Shown here: one piece after another, positions 46,002 to 55,531 of the stretch
Layout: each line of letters begins with the position of its first letter
How positions within the stretch are numbered: the stretch's first letter is position 1
From: an uncultured Chloroflexota bacterium
GTDB lineage: Bacteria; Chloroflexota; UBA11872; VXNJ01
Length of the DNA: 64,000 nt
Assembly: GCA_913043205.1 (NCBI GenBank)
Contig: CAJWLF010000002.1
Coordinates: 45,206 to 109,205 of the forward strand
Direction of reading: 5' to 3'
Position numbers and translations under genes: made by a program
Notes under the pieces: model-generated
Databases searched by the model: none
Seen by the model: the letters and a program-made list of their open reading frames with translations, nothing else
What the model was told of the DNA's origin: nothing

Positions 46002-46229
46002 TTGGCAAAGTGCGACGTTTGCGGAAAAGGCCGATTGTTTGGCCGCTATATAAGACACAAGGCGACAGGTCAATGGGCGTACCGTGCCCCCAAAAAACCA
46101 CGACAATGGATCGCTAATGTCCGGCGTAAAAAAGTCACTTTAAATGGTCGTACTCAAACGGTAAACATCTGCACTAGATGTCTCAGAACACTGCATAAAG
46201 TTGATACCAGGAACGCCCCATCAGCATAG
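46002..46229 (+). CDS. rpmB: Ribosomal protein L28 (zinc type)
   Basis: The 75-residue basic protein starts MAKCDVCGKGRLFGRYIRHKATGQ and has a second pair CTRCLRTLHK, so it is the zinc-binding (C+) L28. The middle part RQWIANVRRKKVTLNGRTQTVNICTRCLRTL fits the family. The start is TTG at 46002, and the stop abuts the rpe 3' end on the opposite strand (46229/46230). It is divergent from fakA. Confidence 0.93.
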   Translation: MAKCDVCGKGRLFGRYIRHKATGQWAYRAPKKPRQWIANVRRKKVTLNGRTQTVNICTRCLRTLHKVDTRNAPSA

Positions 46230-46898
46230 TTACATAGACGAGCGCTTAGCTTGGTACCTAAGCTTCTTTATGGCATCTTCCGGGCTGCTTTTTTCAGAAA
46301 ATATGGCTGTTCCAGCCACGAAAGTATCTGCCCCGGCTTGGGCTGCAAGCTGAATTGTAGACAGCCCGATACCTCCATCAACCTCCAACATAACGTCTCT
46401 CCCGCTTGATTTTATGGCCTTATGAATACTATTGATTTTAGCTACCATTTCAGGCATGAATACTTGCCCACCCATTCCTGGCTCAACAGTCATGACCAAA
46501 GCAAGGTCGATCTCTGAAAGCAATTTTATTAGGTGATCAGCCGGAGTATTGGGACTGATTGCCACACCAGCCAGCACCCCTAAGTCGCGAATACGTCTAG
46601 CCAATTTCACTGGCTCAGATTCCACCTCTAGATGAAAAGTTATAATCTTAGGCCTAATGGGGGCAAAATATTCCACCTGCTCTTCAGGACGTGACACCAT
46701 CAGATGCACATCTATGGGTATATCTGTTGCAGATGCTATGTTTGCCACAACATCATGGCCAAAACTGATGGATGGGACAAACGATCCATCCATGATGTCA
46801 CAATGCAACATATCAGCATCTGCCATTTCCAAGACTTCGACTTCTCGGCTCAGTGCGCCAAAATTGGCCGCTAACAAAGAGGGCGCAATACGAATCAT
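46230..46898 (-). CDS. rpe: Ribulose-phosphate 3-epimerase
   Basis: Interconverts ribulose 5-phosphate and xylulose 5-phosphate in the pentose phosphate and Calvin pathways. The 222 residues form a TIM barrel with the metal ligands in APSLLAANF, LHCDIMDGSFVPSISFG and DVHLMVSRPEE, then LVMTVEPGMGGQVFMPEM and LEVDGGIGLSTIQLAAQAGADTFVAGTAIF. It overlaps rlmN by 4 bases (ATGA), indicating coupling. Confidence 0.97.
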   Translation of the reverse strand: MIRIAPSLLAANFGALSREVEVLEMADADMLHCDIMDGSFVPSISFGHDVVANIASATDIPIDVHLMVSRPEEQVEYFAPIRPKIITFHLEVESEPVKLARRIRDLGVLAGVAISPNTPADHLIKLLSEIDLALVMTVEPGMGGQVFMPEMVAKINSIHKAIKSSGRDVMLEVDGGIGLSTIQLAAQAGADTFVAGTAIFSEKSSPEDAIKKLRYQAKRSSM

Positions 46899-47944
46899 GT
46901 TAAATCCCTTGCGGCCAATTGCCCACAGGCAGCATCAATATCTCTCCCTCTGGGTGTCCTGACGGTCACAGGTATACCATTTCCAGCTAGGATTCTTTCA
47001 AAACGTGCCGTTGAAACACTATCAGATGGGCTGAATGGAGCTTCAGTAACTCGATTGAAAGGAATAAGATTTACGTGACAAAGCTGCCCTTGAAGCAATT
47101 TAGCCAGAGATTCGGCCTGGGACTCAAAATCATTCACATGCCGTAACATGACATACTCATAAGTCGTACGTCGTTTTGTCACATATTGATGGTCTTTGCA
47201 CTCCTGCATTAATCCAGCCAACGGGCTGTTACGTACGGCTGGCACCAATCGCATTCGCAATTCATCGTCAGGGGCGTGTAGAGAAACAGCTAACCCTACA
47301 TTTTTCAATGATTTTGACAACCGAGACACCCAACCCTTTACCCCGATTGTCGAAATTGTTATTCGTCGCACCCCGAATTGGCATCCATCCTCAGAAATAA
47401 TCCGACATATGGCCTTCCGCACATTTGGGAAATTAGCCATAGGCTCCCCCATGCCCATAAATATTACCGACACGACCTCTTGATTCATTTCTCGTGTGTG
47501 ATCTCGCACAGATAGAAATTGATCTATTATTTCTCCTGATTCTAAGTTCCTCGACATTCCCATGTATCCCGTCGCACAGAATGGGCAACCCATCCCACAA
47601 CCGACCTGACTGCTGATGCATAGTGCATACCCGTCTTTTCTTGGGATCAAAACCGACTCTATCGCATGATTATCCCGAGTATAGAAGAGTAATTTACGCG
47701 TCGAATCTTCCGCGGAACAATATTCGGATTGCAATTTGATGCTCCGAATAGAAACCCTTTCCGCCAGTCGTATACGCAGCTCATTTGGCAAGTCAGACAT
47801 CTGGGCAAAAGTTGACACATTATCCTTGTAGACCCACCGAAGTATCTGGTCAAGTCTGTATCTAGGCTCACCTAATTTCGTCAATGCAGACCGTAATTGT
47901 TCATCATCAAGTGAAGTTAAAAATTGTTTAGCCATCAAACACAA
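46895..47944 (-). CDS. rlmN: 23S rRNA (adenine-2503-C2) methyltransferase RlmN
   Basis: Radical-SAM enzyme that methylates A2503 of 23S rRNA and A37 of some tRNAs. The 349 residues have the cluster motif CGMGCPFCATG (CxxxCxxC), IFMGMGEPMANFPNV and the C-terminal RDIDAACGQLA containing the methyl-carrier cysteine. It is of normal length. It lies upstream of rpe with a 4-base overlap. Confidence 0.96.
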   Translation of the reverse strand: MCLMAKQFLTSLDDEQLRSALTKLGEPRYRLDQILRWVYKDNVSTFAQMSDLPNELRIRLAERVSIRSIKLQSEYCSAEDSTRKLLFYTRDNHAIESVLIPRKDGYALCISSQVGCGMGCPFCATGYMGMSRNLESGEIIDQFLSVRDHTREMNQEVVSVIFMGMGEPMANFPNVRKAICRIISEDGCQFGVRRITISTIGVKGWVSRLSKSLKNVGLAVSLHAPDDELRMRLVPAVRNSPLAGLMQECKDHQYVTKRRTTYEYVMLRHVNDFESQAESLAKLLQGQLCHVNLIPFNRVTEAPFSPSDSVSTARFERILAGNGIPVTVRTPRGRDIDAACGQLAARDLT

Positions 47945-48011
47945 TGCCTATGCCGATTATCAGTCGCTTGCGCAAATGTTGCCTAAACGAACTCAAATCC
48001 GATCAATGAAT

Positions 48012-48719
48012 CTAGTCTCTACGGCCCATCAATACAGTAACCCAATACAGAATCGTAAGCAGAGATGTCGCCATTGCCGCCACATATGTCAAGGCCGCTG
48101 CATCTAACACCTTTTTACTCGCTACCAATTCTTTTGGACTACTAATACCGTTAGCTTCAAGTAAGGTCAACGCACGTTTGCTGGCATCAAATTCCACAGG
48201 CAATGTGACTATTGTGAAAATGAGTGTTAGTGAATATAACCCAAGGCCCAACCACGCAACTTGTATACCGAAAGGGCTGCCTGCCATTAACGTCAGCATG
48301 ATGCCTCCAATCAACAACAGGTAACCAAAAGTAGATCCAAATTGCGTAGCCGGTACCACACTCGTACGAAGCACAAGAAGAGGATATCTGACTCGATCCT
48401 GGATTGCATGACCTGTCTCATGAGCTACTATCGCCATGGCTGCGACCGACGCACTATCATATACACCTTCCGACAATCTTAAGGTCCGAGTTCGTGGGTC
48501 ATAATGGTCACTCAAAGTTCCACCAACCCTCTCTACGGAGACACCTTCCATTCCGACAGATTGCATTAAACGATGGGCTATTTGTGCGCCGGTCATCCCG
48601 ACAGAAGACGGTACTTTACTATATTCCTGATAACTTGATTTGACACGATTCTGGGCCCACAGAGTAAAAATGAACGCCGGGCCAACAATTACTAGATATA
48701 GAGGGTCAAAGAAAAACAC
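48012..48719 (-). CDS. Zinc metallopeptidase, YugP-like membrane protein
   Basis: A 235-residue membrane protease-like protein of the PF04298 family. It has an N-terminal helix (PLYLVIVGPAFIFTLW), a soluble part with GVSVERVGGTLSDHYDPRTRTLRLSEGVY, the zinc motif MAIVAHETGHAIQD, and three further helices. The active-site HEXXH is present. Function in the cell is not known; a role in membrane-protein or regulated proteolysis is possible. Confidence 0.88.
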   Translation of the reverse strand: MFFFDPLYLVIVGPAFIFTLWAQNRVKSSYQEYSKVPSSVGMTGAQIAHRLMQSVGMEGVSVERVGGTLSDHYDPRTRTLRLSEGVYDSASVAAMAIVAHETGHAIQDRVRYPLLVLRTSVVPATQFGSTFGYLLLIGGIMLTLMAGSPFGIQVAWLGLGLYSLTLIFTIVTLPVEFDASKRALTLLEANGISSPKELVASKKVLDAAALTYVAAMATSLLTILYWVTVLMGRRD

Positions 48720-48811
48720 TTATAAAATCCGATTTCACAATCAATACGAACCCAATGACTCTGTTCACGCCAAACCAATTGACATGGCCCATGGCCTTAG
48801 AACTCAGTGGC

Positions 48812-48830
48812 GATATAGAGCCCCTATATC
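48812..48830. repeat. Hairpin upstream of the YugP-like gene
   Basis: In the 177-base gap after fmt, GATATAG (48812-48818) and CTATATC (48824-48830) form a perfect 7-base inverted repeat with loop AGCCC. It lacks a T-run on the minus strand, so it is not a typical terminator. It may be an operator or RNA leader structure for the protease gene. No other feature is apparent in the gap. Confidence 0.35.
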
Positions 48831-48896
48831 TTACCAAGTCAATTATCAGTCCTAGAGAAAATCGAATCTAAAAGACCCATATCACGAAAAGCCAAA

Positions 48897-49832
48897 TCAC
48901 TCTCGAGTACCCCATGTAAGATCAAGTAATTTGGGATACCCACGACTGAATTCGGCGGCAGACTGCGCCTTCTTGCCTGCTACTTGCAATACGCTAATAG
49001 CTAATGCTTGCTGTCCGGTGGTGACAAATAGCTCATCCCCAGTAAATCGCACACTCCCAACAGGAGAGGCACAATTCTCATCCACCACCCTACAATCCAA
49101 TATCTTTACCGTCTTATCTCCGACGTAGGAATATAGGCCAGGCCAAGGCTGGTAGGCTCTCCATTTGTTGTATATATCAATAGCAGAATCTAGCCATGCA
49201 ACCTCCCCATCTTCCCTTCGTAACGTCCTAGTAAAGGTAGCGATAGAATTGTCTTGAGGAACCGGGGAAACACCTTCTCTTTCTATGTTGTCTAATGTAC
49301 GCACTAGTAGATCCGCACCCCGTCCAGACAATTCCCTCGACAATTCTGCGGTAGTCGTCGTGTTAGCAATACGAGTTGTGCAGAATCCGTAAATTGCACC
49401 GCCATCAAGACTTTGGTCCATTTTTAGAACAGTCACTCCAGTCTCAGAATCACCGGAGGCTATAGCTGTTTGTATAGGACTAGGTCCCCTATAGCGCGGA
49501 AGAATCGACGGATGGACATTGATTGCTCCATGCATAGCCGTAGAAAGCAGTCTTTCCTTGAGTATGACTCCATAAGCCACTACTACCACTACATCAGGCA
49601 CGCACGCGAAGATATCATCAACTGAGCTATTTACATTTATATCTACAGGCTGCATAACAGGTATGAAAAGCTCTTTTGCTTTTACAGCTACTGGCGGATC
49701 GGTCAGTATTCGGCCGCGACCCTGGGGCCTAGCTGCACGTGTCACAACGAGTTCGACCTGATGCGTGCTGTTGTGCAACGCCACCAATGATGGCAAAGCA
49801 AAACATGGAGTTCCTATAAAAACCACTTTCAT
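48897..49832 (-). CDS. fmt: Methionyl-tRNA formyltransferase
   Basis: Formylates initiator Met-tRNA using 10-formyl-THF. The 311 residues contain KVVFIGTPCFALPSL, the catalytic region INVHPSILPRYRGPSPIQTAIASGDSETGVTVLKMD, and a C-terminal OB domain. It overlaps def by 4 bases, so formylation and deformylation enzymes are co-expressed. The N-terminal FGTP motif reads FIGTPCFA, as in the family. Confidence 0.96.
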   Translation of the reverse strand: MKVVFIGTPCFALPSLVALHNSTHQVELVVTRAARPQGRGRILTDPPVAVKAKELFIPVMQPVDINVNSSVDDIFACVPDVVVVVAYGVILKERLLSTAMHGAINVHPSILPRYRGPSPIQTAIASGDSETGVTVLKMDQSLDGGAIYGFCTTRIANTTTTAELSRELSGRGADLLVRTLDNIEREGVSPVPQDNSIATFTRTLRREDGEVAWLDSAIDIYNKWRAYQPWPGLYSYVGDKTVKILDCRVVDENCASPVGSVRFTGDELFVTTGQQALAISVLQVAGKKAQSAAEFSRGYPKLLDLTWGTRE

Positions 49833-50323
49833 ACAGACCGCTCGTATTCAACATCATCTGTACCTACATAACGGAGATCCGATCCCTCCACCAAACGGTC
49901 AGTGAACAACACTCCATTAGTATGGTCTATTTCATGTTGTAAAGCCCGAGCTAGGATACCCTCTGCCTTATGCTTTACCATTTTCCCGTTTTCGGCCATC
50001 GATTTAACGGTCACCCTACTAGCTCTTTCTACTTTCCCATAGTAGAGAGGAAGGCTCAAGCACCCCTCTTCATCAATTTCAGAACCATTTTCATGGACTA
50101 TTTCTGCGTTCACAAGAGTCATCAGCACATCATTCACACGAACAACTAGAACTTTCAACGGCCTTCCAATTTGCGGGGCTGCTAGCCCGATACCACCATA
50201 TGCGTCCATAGTCTCAATGAGATCTTCGATTAATTGGTAAATAGACTTATCGTACTTGCGAATCCGACTACATTTTTTTCGCAACATAGAGTGTTGAAAT
50301 GGAAGAATTTTGTGCCTGGTCAT
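49829..50323 (-). CDS. def: Peptide deformylase
   Basis: Metalloenzyme that removes the formyl group from new proteins. The 164 residues have all three motifs: GIGLAAPQIGRP, EEGCLSLP and QHEIDHTNGVLFTDR with the HExxH metal site. It lies between priA (9-base gap) and fmt (4-base overlap), the classic priA-def-fmt cluster. Confidence 0.97.
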   Translation of the reverse strand: MTRHKILPFQHSMLRKKCSRIRKYDKSIYQLIEDLIETMDAYGGIGLAAPQIGRPLKVLVVRVNDVLMTLVNAEIVHENGSEIDEEGCLSLPLYYGKVERASRVTVKSMAENGKMVKHKAEGILARALQHEIDHTNGVLFTDRLVEGSDLRYVGTDDVEYERSV

Positions 50324-50332
50324 GACTATTTC

Positions 50333-52789
50333 TTATAGTAGGTCGACTGGATCAACATCGATTACCCATCCACGATGCGGAATTTGCAGCAGAGAGCATA
50401 CTTCTTCTTCATCGCCGCTGACTACCAAATGCCATCTGTAAAGTCGGCGTTCACGCGAAATAAAACACGGAGCTGGACCAAGTATCCGAAATCCTTTGTG
50501 AGACACCTTTGAGGCTGATTTTAAGTTCTCAGCAAGTCTATGAGCCTCTTCTCGAGCTTTCTCTCCGTCTTTGTTGCTGTACAGAAATCTCACCATACGA
50601 CTTGCAGGTGGAAAACCGTGAGCTATTCGGCTTTGAATTTCAGATCGGAAATATTTCAGGTAACTACCACTACTTGTAGCCAACATAACCGGATGCTCAG
50701 GAAACAAAGTTTGTATTACCATACGGCCATCAATCTGCCCTCCCAACACTTTCCTCCTCAATCTCATCAACGACTGAAAAACACGCTCAGGGGCAGTATA
50801 GTCGGGAAATCCTATACCTACATCGGCCTGAACTATACCCAATAGATCAGACGACAATTTAGATGCAAATCTAAAAATATAAGAGGTTCCGACAAGAATT
50901 TGGGTGGCACCTATTTCAAATGATTCTGCAACCGTAGAGGCAACTCCTGGAGCCACGTCACTATCTAAACGACCAATCCGTATGGTCGGAAATAGAGCCT
51001 TCAGTGAATTTACTACTGCCTCTGTTCCATATCCCCAAAACCTCAGTCTAGTACTACGGCAATCAGGACAATTCTTCGGTAGTGATTTCCGGTGATTACA
51101 AGTGTGACAAACTAAGCTTGAAGACCGATTGTGATGAACCAGATACATACTGCAATCAGGACATTTAAAAGAAAAACCGCAATCCCTGCAGACAGTAAGT
51201 GAGGCAGCCCCTCGCCTATTTACAAACAGTACTGCACGCCCCTTCTGCTGCATACAATCTTGCAAAGCGTAAAATAGTTCTTCTGACAATACACCTCCAT
51301 GCCCCATCAAAGGCGCAACTCTCATATCAACCACATCCACTACTCCAGCAGGACCATGCGCCCCCCATCCACGCCCCACTCTCATTCGTGCCCTTCGCAG
51401 CTGCCCTGCACTACTCATCAGAATAAGTCGATATCGCTCTTTCTCCACATTATCGAATGTCTCAATAGATGGAGTTTCCGATCCTAATATAACTGCAGCT
51501 CGTCTAATCCGAGCTGCACGGATACCAACTTGACGTAGATGAGCTCTAGCACCTCGCCTCTCTTTGTATGACCTATCCTCTTCGTGGTCGATGATCACTA
51601 ATGCTAGGCGAGTCATAGGTGCGTACACCGCATACCCGGGCCCTACAACCACATCTACTTCACCACTCCTTATAGATCTCCACACACCAAGCTTAGTAGA
51701 GACCGTACTAGAATTGGTCATCAAGACAACATACGCTGACACATTGCTTGCTATGGAATTAAACAATGATTCTGCCTCGTGTTCCGTAGGGGCGATTACC
51801 ATAACTTTTCCTCCCCCAGCTACAACTTTTTCAATGGCAGCTATATACACCGCTAATCGGTCGGCATCGGCTCCAAGCAACACGGATACAGCATGTCCAT
51901 CACGATCAAGAAATGCTTCGATGGAATTCCATGCATCCAGGTCTGGGCCTTGTAATACATCATCTTCCTTTGTCACCCTCTGTGGTAATCTAAATTGTCT
52001 ATTGACAGTCACTAGACCTCTGTCAATCAGAGCCATTAATGAGGATCGAGACGCCCGGCATTCTGCCAAGAGTTCTTTAACCGGAACATCAGTAGCACGT
52101 CTTGCAAGAACACGTAACAACTCCGCTTGTTTAGGAGCTCGTTTTAATTGGCAAAGATCATGTTTTAGTTGTCTCGGCGAAGACACCATACGCACAAATT
52201 GCGAGCCGATTTCCGGCATCTCTAATTCAGTCCAACGTCTAACCACCCCCGTACTAACCAAATGGGATAATGATTTTACGCAGCTCTTACCAATCGATTT
52301 TTCTAACGTTTCATATGCACTGGGGCCGAGAACGGTAAGCTTTTTCAGCGTTTTCGCCTCTACAGCCGATAGTTTTTCCTCATAATTTGAGGAAGGATCA
52401 GCCGCATAGTAGTGCTTTATGTACTTTGACAACCTGGGCGGCAACATAGTCTCAATAAGAAGCCCCAAAGGAGCACCGTAATTACGAGCCACCCATCGGG
52501 CCAATTCTAGTCTTCCAGGGTCGATAAGAATAGCATCAGATATTATGTCAAGCACGGGTTTTGTGGAATAGACTGGGCTAGAGTTTGCAACACTGAGTAC
52601 GACTCCGTGCAAAAGGCGATTACCAAATTCAACTGTAACTAGTTGTCCAGGATATATCCGATCCGTAAACTCGTTAGGAACCGAATAATGGAAGCTTCGA
52701 TCCCCTCGCACATTTGAAGCAGCGACCGCTATTTCGGCGTAGAGACCTGCATCTGTCGAACGATCAGTACGCCGATTGGAGTCCAACAT
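50333..52789 (-). CDS. priA: PriA-like primosomal protein with degraded helicase motifs
   Basis: Replication-restart protein PriA normally recognises forks and unwinds DNA. The 818 residues keep the family frame: N-terminal DNA-binding domain (VAASNVRGDRSFHYSVPNEF), the paired zinc motifs (CRDCGFSFKCPDCSMYLVHHNRSSSLVCHTCNHRKSLPKNCPDCRS), and FWGYGTEAVVNSLKALFP. The helicase motifs are broken: Walker A (expected GxTGSGKT) reads LLGADADRLAVYI, DEEH reads DHEED, GTQMIAKGHDFP reads GTSYIFRFASKL, and the QVAGRAGR box reads RLRRKVLGG. As in actinobacterial PriA, it may act as a non-helicase loading factor. Confidence 0.88.
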   Translation of the reverse strand: MLDSNRRTDRSTDAGLYAEIAVAASNVRGDRSFHYSVPNEFTDRIYPGQLVTVEFGNRLLHGVVLSVANSSPVYSTKPVLDIISDAILIDPGRLELARWVARNYGAPLGLLIETMLPPRLSKYIKHYYAADPSSNYEEKLSAVEAKTLKKLTVLGPSAYETLEKSIGKSCVKSLSHLVSTGVVRRWTELEMPEIGSQFVRMVSSPRQLKHDLCQLKRAPKQAELLRVLARRATDVPVKELLAECRASRSSLMALIDRGLVTVNRQFRLPQRVTKEDDVLQGPDLDAWNSIEAFLDRDGHAVSVLLGADADRLAVYIAAIEKVVAGGGKVMVIAPTEHEAESLFNSIASNVSAYVVLMTNSSTVSTKLGVWRSIRSGEVDVVVGPGYAVYAPMTRLALVIIDHEEDRSYKERRGARAHLRQVGIRAARIRRAAVILGSETPSIETFDNVEKERYRLILMSSAGQLRRARMRVGRGWGAHGPAGVVDVVDMRVAPLMGHGGVLSEELFYALQDCMQQKGRAVLFVNRRGAASLTVCRDCGFSFKCPDCSMYLVHHNRSSSLVCHTCNHRKSLPKNCPDCRSTRLRFWGYGTEAVVNSLKALFPTIRIGRLDSDVAPGVASTVAESFEIGATQILVGTSYIFRFASKLSSDLLGIVQADVGIGFPDYTAPERVFQSLMRLRRKVLGGQIDGRMVIQTLFPEHPVMLATSSGSYLKYFRSEIQSRIAHGFPPASRMVRFLYSNKDGEKAREEAHRLAENLKSASKVSHKGFRILGPAPCFISRERRLYRWHLVVSGDEEEVCSLLQIPHRGWVIDVDPVDLL

Positions 52790-52970
52790 TCACATCCCTG
52801 ATCAAATTCAAATACTTCCCTAGTTAGGCAAACACAGTCCAAAAAGCAATACACTCTTCCAGTGTTCCTGACTCTGAACCCTAAAGTGATGCTCCACCCC
52901 ACATCATACAACCTTCAGTCCACTCATTTACATACACAACACTGCAACAAAATTAGTTCTGGTTAATTCA

Positions 52971-53582
52971 TCAATATGAGTCTATAAGTCTCATTTTTCG
53001 TTCAGAATGTATTATTCCAACCACTTGTTCCACGGCACTATTTACGCAGCCTGTCTTGTTTTCCACCACATAGTCTGCTTGCTCACAGAACCTCAACTCT
53101 TCTTTAGCTGTAGACACTCGCAATTTCACTGCCATTTCCCCATCAGCGTCTCTAATATGAAGTCTTTCCAAGCCCGCGGCTATCGACTCAGGTCGCACGA
53201 AGATCACGACCGCACTTTCGCAAACACCCATTATTGCTCTAGCCCCTTGCACGTCCACTCTCAAAATGACATCTATTCCATTCAACAAGTGATCTGTGAT
53301 CTCACTTTTTGGAGTACCGTACCTGCGCCCGTATACGTTCGCCCACTCAACAAAGCGATTATCTCGCAGCCAGTCATCAAACCTTGTTGCCGACAAGAAG
53401 AAATGGTCCTCTCCATGAACCTCACCAGGCCGAGGTTCTCGTGTCACAGCAGTAACGGCTTTACGAATCCCTGGCAGAACCCGGATCACAGAATTCATAA
53501 TAGTATCTTTCCCGCTACCAGAAGTACCTGTAATAATAAACAAAATACCGGAACCCTCAGACATGGTTATTTCTCCAACCAC
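52971..53582 (-). CDS. gmk: Guanylate kinase
   Basis: Phosphorylates GMP to GDP, essential for GTP supply. The 203 residues contain the P-loop GTSGSGKDT, where Asp stands at the usual Ser/Thr position, the GMP-binding TREPRPGEVHGEDHFFL, and YGRRYGTPKSEI with VILRVDVQGARAI. The start could also be ATG at 53564 (MSEGSG), which gives the more usual N-terminus. It overlaps prmC by 26 bases on the track start. The 180 bases upstream of priA hold no other feature. Confidence 0.94.
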   Translation of the reverse strand: MVGEITMSEGSGILFIITGTSGSGKDTIMNSVIRVLPGIRKAVTAVTREPRPGEVHGEDHFFLSATRFDDWLRDNRFVEWANVYGRRYGTPKSEITDHLLNGIDVILRVDVQGARAIMGVCESAVVIFVRPESIAAGLERLHIRDADGEMAVKLRVSTAKEELRFCEQADYVVENKTGCVNSAVEQVVGIIHSERKMRLIDSY

Positions 53583-54465
53583 TTATAATCATCACCCTGT
53601 TTATCCCATCAAAATCTTTCTTTGCTTCGACACGCAAAAACGGAATTTCACGTAGGACAAATGACTTCAACATTTCAAATTGATTATTTCCTAGTTCGAG
53701 AAAAAGCACTCCCTCTTCGACTATCCGAATCTCTAGAATCAGGCGCCGAATGAGGTCTAGCCCATCTGCTCCACCATCAAGGGCGATAGAGGGCTCATAG
53801 TCCCTTACTTCAGGGGCTAAGGAACTTAGATCATCGCTCGCAATATAAGGTAGATTCGCTACAACCAAATCTGGTTCGAGAGACCTCGGAGGCTGCAAAT
53901 CTGCCAAGGAAATATCAACTGATTTATCAAGATTGTGCAAACTAACATTCTCACTTGCAATATCTACCGCTGCCAGAGACACATCAAATCCGTATACTCT
54001 GGCGCCAGGCAACTCTTTCCCTAACGCGACTGCAATGGCCCCAGACCCCGTCCCTATGTCATGTATGACCAGATCTTGACCACGACATCCCGCAATTTGC
54101 CGTGCGACAGCCAATACAGATTCCACTAGTGATTCTGTAGACGGCCTTGGAGTCAAAACTAATTTATTTACTAGAATTTCATACCCATAAAACTCCCATT
54201 TCCCAATAATCTGTGGTACTGGCTCCCTTCTTTTCCTCCGACATAAGAATTTTTTGAAGTCCTCCTTAGCTTCTTTAGAAACTTCAAGCAAAGAATTAAA
54301 GTGTAAATTCGATACGGTAGTGCCAATTGCCTCAGCAAGTAGAATCTCTACATCGTGGTGCGGAGATTCGATCCCAACCTTCAACAATTCAGACACAGCA
54401 GATCGGAACAATGCTTTAACTGTGCATGGTGTGTTAAATACGACTGACATCTCAGCCGTCACCAT
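53557..54465 (-). CDS. prmC: Release factor glutamine methyltransferase PrmC
   Basis: Methylates the GGQ glutamine of RF1 and RF2. The 302 residues have a helical N-terminal domain, the SAM site [29 protein letters not shown], and the substrate motif [36 protein letters not shown]. The catalytic motif reads NLPY where most PrmC have NPPY, a change to verify. It overlaps prfA, its substrate gene, by 14 bases. Confidence 0.93.
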   Translation of the reverse strand: MVTAEMSVVFNTPCTVKALFRSAVSELLKVGIESPHHDVEILLAEAIGTTVSNLHFNSLLEVSKEAKEDFKKFLCRRKRREPVPQIIGKWEFYGYEILVNKLVLTPRPSTESLVESVLAVARQIAGCRGQDLVIHDIGTGSGAIAVALGKELPGARVYGFDVSLAAVDIASENVSLHNLDKSVDISLADLQPPRSLEPDLVVANLPYIASDDLSSLAPEVRDYEPSIALDGGADGLDLIRRLILEIRIVEEGVLFLELGNNQFEMLKSFVLREIPFLRVEAKKDFDGINRVMIISGWRNNHV

Positions 54466-55531
54466 TACTTGACAACATAAGTTCTTCCTGGCGTGCAGTC
54501 ATCAGTGCATCCAATAAGTCGTCTATGTCTCCATCTAAGAATGCGCTCATCCCATGCAGCGTGTGGCTTATACGATGATCAGTTATTCGATCTTGAGGAA
54601 AATTATACGTTCGCATCTTGGCGCTACGATCGCCCGATCCTATTTGACCTCTTCTATCAGCGCCTCGTTCCTCCTGTTGCTTTATTCTCTCTAAATCAAG
54701 AAGTCGCGCCCGAAGCACGGCCATGGCTTTAGCACGGTTCTTGTGCTGGGATTTTTCGTCTTGTATGGAGACAACTATCCCCGTAGTTAAGTGCGTTATA
54801 CGAACCGCTGAGTCGGTAGTGTTGACAGACTGTCCCCCATGCCCTGAGGAACGAAAAACATCTATGCGTATCTCTTCTTCAGAAATCGCAATATCTATCT
54901 CTTCAGCCTCAGGCAATACGGCTACAGAGGCCGCCGAAGTATGAAGACGGCCAGACGATTCGGTTACAGGCACTCTCTGAACACGATGCACACCACTTTC
55001 ATATTTCAGCCGACCAAAGGCACCATCACCTCTCACAGCTATTATTGCCTCTTTGACTCCTCCAACCCCTGAGCTAGTCACACTAATTATCTCAAATGAC
55101 CATCCTTGCCTGTCAGCATACCGTGAGTACATACGAACCAACTCACCAGCAAACAACGACGCTTCTTCACCACCAGTACCCGCGCGCACTTCGACAATAA
55201 CGTCTCGATCATCATGAGGGTCACGAGGTAGAAGTAAATTCTTGAGCTTGCCTTCGATTTCATTCTTCTGTGACTCCAAATACTGGAGTTCTTCACGGGC
55301 TAATTCTTGCACTTCTAAATCAGGGTCCTGACAAGCAAGTTCCGTTGATTGAAGACCGTCAAAAATCTCACGTAACCGCTTAATGAGAACAACCTGCTCA
55401 TCGATCCGACTGTATTCGCGACCTAGTTTCGCTAGCCTGCCTGGATCAGATGCGATTGTCGGTTCTGCCAATTGGGCTTCAAGGTCAGCATGTTGCTGCT
55501 CTATAGCTTTGAGTCTATCACCCGTCAACAT
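54452..55531 (-). CDS. prfA: Peptide chain release factor 1
   Basis: Terminates translation at UAA and UAG. The 359 residues have the helical first domain, the codon-recognition motif PVT ([28 protein letters not shown]), and GGQ in [24 protein letters not shown]. The PxT motif distinguishes it from RF2, which has SPF. It is co-transcribed with DUF1385 (7-base overlap) and prmC. Confidence 0.97.
   Translation of the reverse strand: MLTGDRLKAIEQQHADLEAQLAEPTIASDPGRLAKLGREYSRIDEQVVLIKRLREIFDGLQSTELACQDPDLEVQELAREELQYLESQKNEIEGKLKNLLLPRDPHDDRDVIVEVRAGTGGEEASLFAGELVRMYSRYADRQGWSFEIISVTSSGVGGVKEAIIAVRGDGAFGRLKYESGVHRVQRVPVTESSGRLHTSAASVAVLPEAEEIDIAISEEEIRIDVFRSSGHGGQSVNTTDSAVRITHLTTGIVVSIQDEKSQHKNRAKAMAVLRARLLDLERIKQQEERGADRRGQIGSGDRSAKMRTYNFPQDRITDHRISHTLHGMSAFLDGDIDDLLDALMTARQEELMLSSNGDG

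Noticed and set aside
51564-52385. 273-residue ORF antisense to priA
   Set aside because: Low-complexity Ser/Thr/Asn/Arg-rich translation with no family features, fully inside the well-supported priA; a shadow of codon use on the other strand.
53007-53588. 193-residue ORF antisense to gmk
   Set aside because: Cys/His-rich but not ordered as zinc ligands; mirrors the guanylate kinase frame.
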